A DNA stretch of 64,000 nucleotides, from the NCBI RefSeq assembly GCF_000003195.3, contig NC_012871.2:59883802-59947801 (forward strand), given 5' to 3'. The DNA is from Sorghum bicolor. Its lineage: Eukaryota; Streptophyta; Magnoliopsida; Poales; Poaceae. Below, piece after piece: positions 59,003-64,000 of this stretch. Each line of letters starts with the position of its first letter. Within the stretch, counting starts at the first letter, position 1. A model generated the notes under the pieces. That model did no database searches. It had not been told where the DNA came from and worked only from the letters and a program-made list of their open reading frames with translations. The position numbers and the translations under genes were made by a program.

Positions 59003-59185
59003 GAAACCTTCTGGAGTTTGATGCCTTCAGCGTCTGGTAGAGTTTCTTGGATGATGTTTCAGAGGTCTGCATCGAATATATAGGATGAGACAAAAATATT
59101 TGGTTATATAATATTTAAGGCATGAATTTTAATAGTAAATCTTGTTTTGTATTTTACCGTAGCGTTAGCACGGGCACTATACTAG

Positions 59186-60060
59186 TTAGTACGTTGTAGC
59201 ACTGCACAACAGCACAAGTGGAGGGGAGCTTGATGACTATTCTAGAAAGAATACAATTGGCCGGATATCTTCCCTAATTTGCAAGAATATAGATTTTTGT
59301 GGAAAATAATACCCTTCAATAACCTCTTCAATTGGATATCCAAATGGATGTAATATGACATTATCAGTGGTCAAGATCATGTTTCAGGTACCATATCAAA
59401 ATTTAAAGGATCTCTTCTGTTACTAGAAAATATACTAAGAAAGTAGTAGGGATGGCCGCATTTGCTAACACCATGAACGAATTTCCCTTAGGCCTTGTTT
59501 ACTTCCACCCAAAAATCTAAAATTTTTAAAGATTTCTGATCGCATCGAATCTTTAGACGCATGCATGGAGTATTAAATGTAGACGAAAATAAAAACTAAT
59601 TGCACAGTTTGGTCGAAATTGACGAGACGAATCTTTTAAGCCTAGTTAGTCCATGTTGGACAATAATTACCACAAACAAACGAAAGTGCTACAGTGTCGC
59701 GAAATTTTTCTCTTCACGAACTAAACAAGGCCTTGGGGTTCGAGAAGCTGCGACTGCGACGGCGAGGTACAGTAGTACATAGTAGCAGTTCCAGAAAGAA
59801 TACAATTAGATATCTTCTCTATAAAAATTTATAGGAATAAAGATTTTAGTGGAAAAAGACCCTCAATTAGCCTTTTCAATATCTAAATATAGATATATTA
59901 TCTAATCCGATTTCTCCTAGTCAAAGTTGGAGAGCTAGTATGACTCTCTTGACTAAAAATTATTGAAGAATACAAAGATATAGAAAATGGTTTTTAGTCA
60001 AATGGCTCTCCAAATCATAATTTAAATAGTCGATTTTAAATATGATTCTGAAGATACTTT
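59186..60060. repeat. Local triplication, unit 1 right part and unit 2
   Basis: 59186-59346 continues unit 1 after the Helitron (AGAAAGAATACAATTGGCC, then ATATCTTCC). Unit 2 starts at 59347 (GATGTAATATGACAT), carries the MITE at 59491-59732, and again reaches AGAAAGAATACAATTAG near 59793 and ATATCTTCT, ending about 59890. No coding content. Confidence 0.7.
59491..59732. mobile_element. Tourist-like MITE, family 1 copy 5
   Basis: 242 bp, GGCCTTGTTTACTTCC to GAACTAAACAAGGCC, flanked by TTA and TTG. It is absent from the equivalent points of units 1 and 3, so it inserted after the local duplication. Confidence 0.85.
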
Positions 60061-60860
60061 AATGTTGCCTTTGTAGAGCAAAGTCAAAGACAAGTCTGAC
60101 AGCCCCAACGTTCTTTTTGGAAGTGGTATTAATTTTTTTTTTGTTTTGTTTTGGGGGCCGAAGACACGTTTGGGGTGAAAGCTAAATATTGTTGTTTTGA
60201 GTCATCGTCTTATACAAGCCAAGTTAAACCGTGTTGATAATGCCCTAGTAGGTCATGGGCAATAAAAATATTTCACAAAAGGAACTATCTACTCAACAAT
60301 CGAGTGCTCGACACTCGATTTTTCTCGGATCCTCCACTGTTCATCTTTCTCTCCGCCGCCGTGCCCCTTTACCCATCATGGCCACGGTGGCCTCCATCTT
60401 CCTCTCCCCCCGATCTCTGGCTTCTGCAACGACCTTTGGCCATGGCGCCCTGCTCCAGCCTGGTCTGCCGCCTCTACCGCCGCCAGGGCTCCTAACCGCA
60501 TAGCCGACCTACTTTCTCTCGAGCCCTCTTCTATGCTGAATGGACTTGGAAAAGAAGAGGTGAAGGTGCCGGGGAGAGCTCGCTGAAAATTGAGTGTTGA
60601 GAGAGAAAAGGAACAACCGAGTACTATTATTTAGCAATTCTATCACGAAATAATCATGAATGTAAGATGACATACATCAGTGGTCAAAATCATGTAGTAT
60701 GTTTCAGCTGGTACCATATCAACATCGATCTAGAATGAATCTCTCATGTAATTAGAAAATACTTAGAAAAAAGTAGCAGGGATGGCCCCGCATTTGTTGA
60801 CACCGTGAACCGATTTCCCTTTCCAGGAAGGTAGGTGTACAGGAGTACTGTACATAGTAG
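60061..60860. repeat. Local triplication, unit 3, with an insertion
   Basis: Matches 43030-43424 in order (AGTCTGACAGCCCCA, GCCAAGTTAAA, AATAATCATGAATGTAAG, GGTCAAAATCATG, GATTTCCCTTTCCAGG). About 360 bp at 60281-60640 is extra relative to unit 1, bordered by TTTCACAAAA and TATCACGAAA, a possible decayed 9-10 bp target duplication. The extra piece has a GC-rich core (60340-60560) that looks gene-derived. I see no clear inverted ends. Confidence 0.6.
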
Positions 60861-63800
60861 AGCCTGATGGAGTGACTGTTCCAGCAAGCCGTGTGTGTGA
60901 TTGTAATCGTACGATCCAATACCTCGCGCAAGAAGCCAGGAAGAGATATGTGGACTCGAAACGACGAGGGCCCATTGGATATTTTTAGGCAAGCAAGGAG
61001 CCGACCCCACCCCACCCTCCGTGGCGACCACTGGCTCCATCGATCGCGCGAACCGGACGACAATAATTGCGGGCTGGCCGTTTCCGTCCTGTCCGCATCG
61101 GGCACGTGCCACGAACCCGACGGCCGCGCGCGGGGTGCTCAGCTCACCGTTGATTTGGTTTGCCCGGTTGTGTGTGGATTGTGTGGCTCCGGTGGGCCTC
61201 CTGTTTCTCCTGAATGGCCGGCCCGCCCGCCCATGCAAACAAACGTGGGCCTCCACGAGTCGACATACACAGTTTCTTGATACTAGTGGGCCTGCTTGTT
61301 CGACACAAATTATCTTTCACGGGCTTGGTTAAATTGACTAGAATGCATAGGCCGATGGGAAAGGAGTCAAACTCGTCTCGTCGTTTGTGATGCGATGGCC
61401 GACAGTTACGCGCCGTTTGTAGTAACTATTTTCTTTTTTGGTTATGGTCGTCGGCTGTGAATTGTGATTATTTGGCGACAGTTCTCGCGTCGATAGTGAC
61501 GGGATGGCGTAACTCTCTCTCTCACACACACCCGCGTGTCAAAAGCACAGGAAATCGGCCATATCGATCCCTTTAATTAACTGTAAAAAAGAAAAACTAA
61601 TCTGCCATCCCGTCACAAAACGACGCAGCTTTGGCCTCGTCGAATCGAAAGAGAGAGCCGTCGTCTGTCACGTAGCCCCACGGTCATGAATTATTGGACG
61701 CCGCGGAGACCCAAGCGTGTGCCGCTGCAGCGTGCACGTAGGCGTGTAGCGCTCACGGTCACGGGCAATGCAATGAAGGCGTAGCGCTAGCTCCACAAAT
61801 TGTAGAGCGACGACCGTACCCTGTTAGGAAACGAACTAGTAATGGGAGGTGGTTCTGCGTTCTTTTCAGGGAGGTTGATCGATCCATGACACAAAACCCC
61901 CGCGTCCCTCCCCTTTCACACTTAGTATAACGTGAACCTAAGATTTTGATTCGATCGATTATCATGACAAGGGGGGGAAGAGGGATGATATGAATTTGGT
62001 GTATAGTACTTACGTGTGCCCACAAACTTCATTGTCCAATTGGTATGATCCGTGGAATTCTTCTTGGATCAATATACTGTATTACAGCTCGATCCAGCTA
62101 ACAAAAGTTTCCTTTTGTGTGTTAGACTTCCCTTTGCGTGCCCATCCATATATAGCACCTGCAAACTGATAAGGGGTTAAATCCACCACCTAGCTACTCA
62201 ATTAATTAATGTTGGTCTTTCAACCTAACTCACTTCAATTCATCAATTAGTAGAACCATGAGTTTGCTACAATCATGAGTTTGTATAAAAATGTCGTATA
62301 CGTAAGTTTGAATAAAATATATAAATCACGTAAAAAGTTGGGCCCTAGATTTAAATTTATTGCCCACCCCTTAAAACCATTTTCAAGGCCGGTCAGAGAT
62401 GGAGCATTTCACGCAAAACCAATTTTAAGGCACCATATCCATACACGAAAATAGTTCCGGTTTCTTGTTTTGCTGGTCAGAAGCACTCCTCGGCCCGTTC
62501 ACAGAGCTGATGGGATTGGAGAAGCCGGTGCGGGAGCCGCAACGTGGATACAAATGTCATCCTTCCAAATGATCAAAAATAGAAGTTGATTAGACCTTTG
62601 ATCATGTTGCAACGAATAATAGGGACAGGAAAAATTACATTGATATCGATCTCATAGCACGATTAAAATCAGGAAGCAGGCGCTACTCTTTGACAGCGAA
62701 CAGCTGCAAGAGTTACAGAAAAGGATGGTTGGCATTGAGGGCTTAAGAATTTCCCCCCACCTGGGACCATGTAGAGCTCACTCCTTGATTTTCCCTAGTG
62801 CAGTCCGTGTTGTACTTGTGGAGTTTCTAAGAGTCATCGCATTTCTTTGCAATAATACAATACAGCATGTACATGCTCAGCATTGCTTATCTGGACCATC
62901 CAAGTGTGCTCTGAGATTCGTGCTGCTGCACTTCTCTCAACTGTGTTCACACTTCTCTACACTGTTTCACACATCTCGATGCATATTCAACGGTGTAGAT
63001 AAGCAATGCCCAGCATATAGACTTCAAAAAACTGCGTTCATTTCTTTGTTTCCATACGCACCAGAGTGTCAAGATTGCTAAGGTGTGCATCATATATGGT
63101 TGCTAGCTGAGATAAGATAGTTCAGCATTAAAGAATGTGATTATTACCTTAATCAATGGTTTTGTTAAGCATTTTTTATTTTGTCAAATTTAGATGGTTA
63201 AAGTTCCTTCTATCGAGATAGCAAGGTTCATTGCAGTGGAACCTACCTACTAAAGTTCAAGTCCTCGACTTATCATTAGTGCTCGCATTTTTTTGGATTT
63301 ATTCTAGAATTTAACGTCATTATGCTTTCAGTGCTAGGCAACGAGACGTCTATGGTGACTTTGTTAATCTCGAGATGTGCCGGTACAATATTTTTGAAGT
63401 GTTCATGAGGAGTAGGGTTTGCGTATATATTTTCATAAAGATGAGTGTGTATTAAGCGTCTACATCTGTACTTATTTGTACTTGCATAATTTGAAAAAAA
63501 AAAGATAGCAAGAGCAGTAAAAATTGGTTGTTCAACAAGCATACAAATCAAAACTTTTCTCTTATTTTAATATTTTCATATGGCCCCTCATGTCAAACTT
63601 TGATGGATAAAGCTCGATCTATTTATGCAAGCTAGTTATGATGTAAAAAGATTTCTCCTTTTATATGCATGATTTAGGAATTGGGATTTAGTATTTTAGT
63701 GCTGCTTCTTTTCAACTAACATGCATGAGCTGGAGCCTGAGAAAAGAGGATGAAGCCTTTTTATATGCATCATGTTGTCGATCCTCTTTATTAACATATT

Positions 63801-64000
63801 GAAACAACATAATCACGTCATCCCTGGCAAAATATCCAGCATCCCCGGCCCGCCCCCACATTCCAGTTCCGTTCCATGCATAAATAGGAGTACAGTATAA
63901 TATAACCATGAATCAAATCATAGCCAATGGGCAATTGCCCATAACCCTAACAACAACAACTACTACTACGTACGTGGCGCGGCAAACCAGCAAGGACAGG
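60861..64000. other. Intergenic DNA, no gene supported; possible promoter at right edge
   Basis: No frame here has convincing coding character. 60940-61260 is GC-richer and could be a gene remnant. Near 63877 the plus strand has CATAAATAGG, a TATA-like box, 120 bp before the window end, so a plus-strand gene may begin outside. Confidence 0.35.

Larger units (their letters stand above)
43425..59185 (+). mobile_element. Helitron carrying gene fragments, interrupted by a chromovirus
   Basis: The 5' end TCTCTACTATAATTGAAATC (43425) follows an A. The 3' end is CTAG (59182-59185) before a T, preceded by CCGTAGCGTTAGCACGG, whose CCGT/ACGG can pair as the short terminal hairpin. Without the Tekay element (46522-59002 plus its 5-bp duplication) the Helitron is about 3.3 kb. 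The related unit at 59347-59890 shows the uninterrupted target (GCGAGGTACAGTAGTACATA against GCGAGGTGCA, then TTAGTACGTTGTA). Inside are coding fragments at 43664-43825 and 44459-44578 and a 279-bp MITE. No Rep/helicase gene is present, so it is non-autonomous. Confidence 0.82.

Noticed and set aside
60744..61256. 170-codon minus-strand frame
   Set aside because: Overlaps the local repeat unit, has no recognisable domain and no paralog support.

Overview
The window is nuclear DNA of a grass, most likely Sorghum or a close panicoid relative. This is inferred from the transposon families (Tat and Tekay Ty3 elements, Tourist and Stowaway MITEs, Helitrons), the GC-rich intron-containing genes and the AT-rich intergenic DNA; no species-specific marker was used. 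I found no tRNA, rRNA, CRISPR or prokaryotic feature.

Bases 1-3447 look like decayed LTR-type retrotransposon sequence. A 250-bp (ATT/GTT)n microsatellite follows. Bases 5268-19546 are one Tat-lineage Ty3/gypsy element on the minus strand. It has two 1043-bp LTRs, a GATTT target duplication, PBS and PPT. Its gag-pro-pol is broken by a frameshift and two in-frame stops. Between pol and its 3' LTR lies a six-exon gene in the opposite direction, with its own TATA box, a Transposase_28-like first exon, a poly-Q tract and a coiled coil. One stop codon interrupts it. A 970-bp foldback repeat follows at 20069-21041.

Bases 22516-40418 hold the four host genes: a two-exon plus-strand tetraspanin (271 aa) and three tandem minus-strand WAT1-related (nodulin MtN21/EamA) membrane transporters of 367, about 397 and 380 aa. 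All splice junctions can be placed. The transporters differ by loss of single introns, and the middle one uses a GC-AG intron. Several MITEs sit in introns or between genes, and a 1.19-kb Helitron with two 5'-like termini lies between the second and third transporter.

Bases 43425-59185 form a second Helitron (A|T target, TCTCTACTA start, CTAG end). It carries small gene fragments and is interrupted by a 12.5-kb Tekay/Del chromovirus (46522-59002, GAAAC target duplication, 2.9-kb LTRs). The chromovirus has an extra ORF before gag, a chromodomain-like integrase tail, many disabling mutations and a split acidic reading frame kept in both LTRs. A diverged local triplication around 43030-60860 supplies an empty-site copy for this Helitron. 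The rest, to 64000, shows no gene I can support, only a possible promoter at the right edge.

The host genes point to membrane functions (tetraspanin microdomains; vacuolar or plasma-membrane export of small metabolites). The rest of the window is a record of nested insertion.
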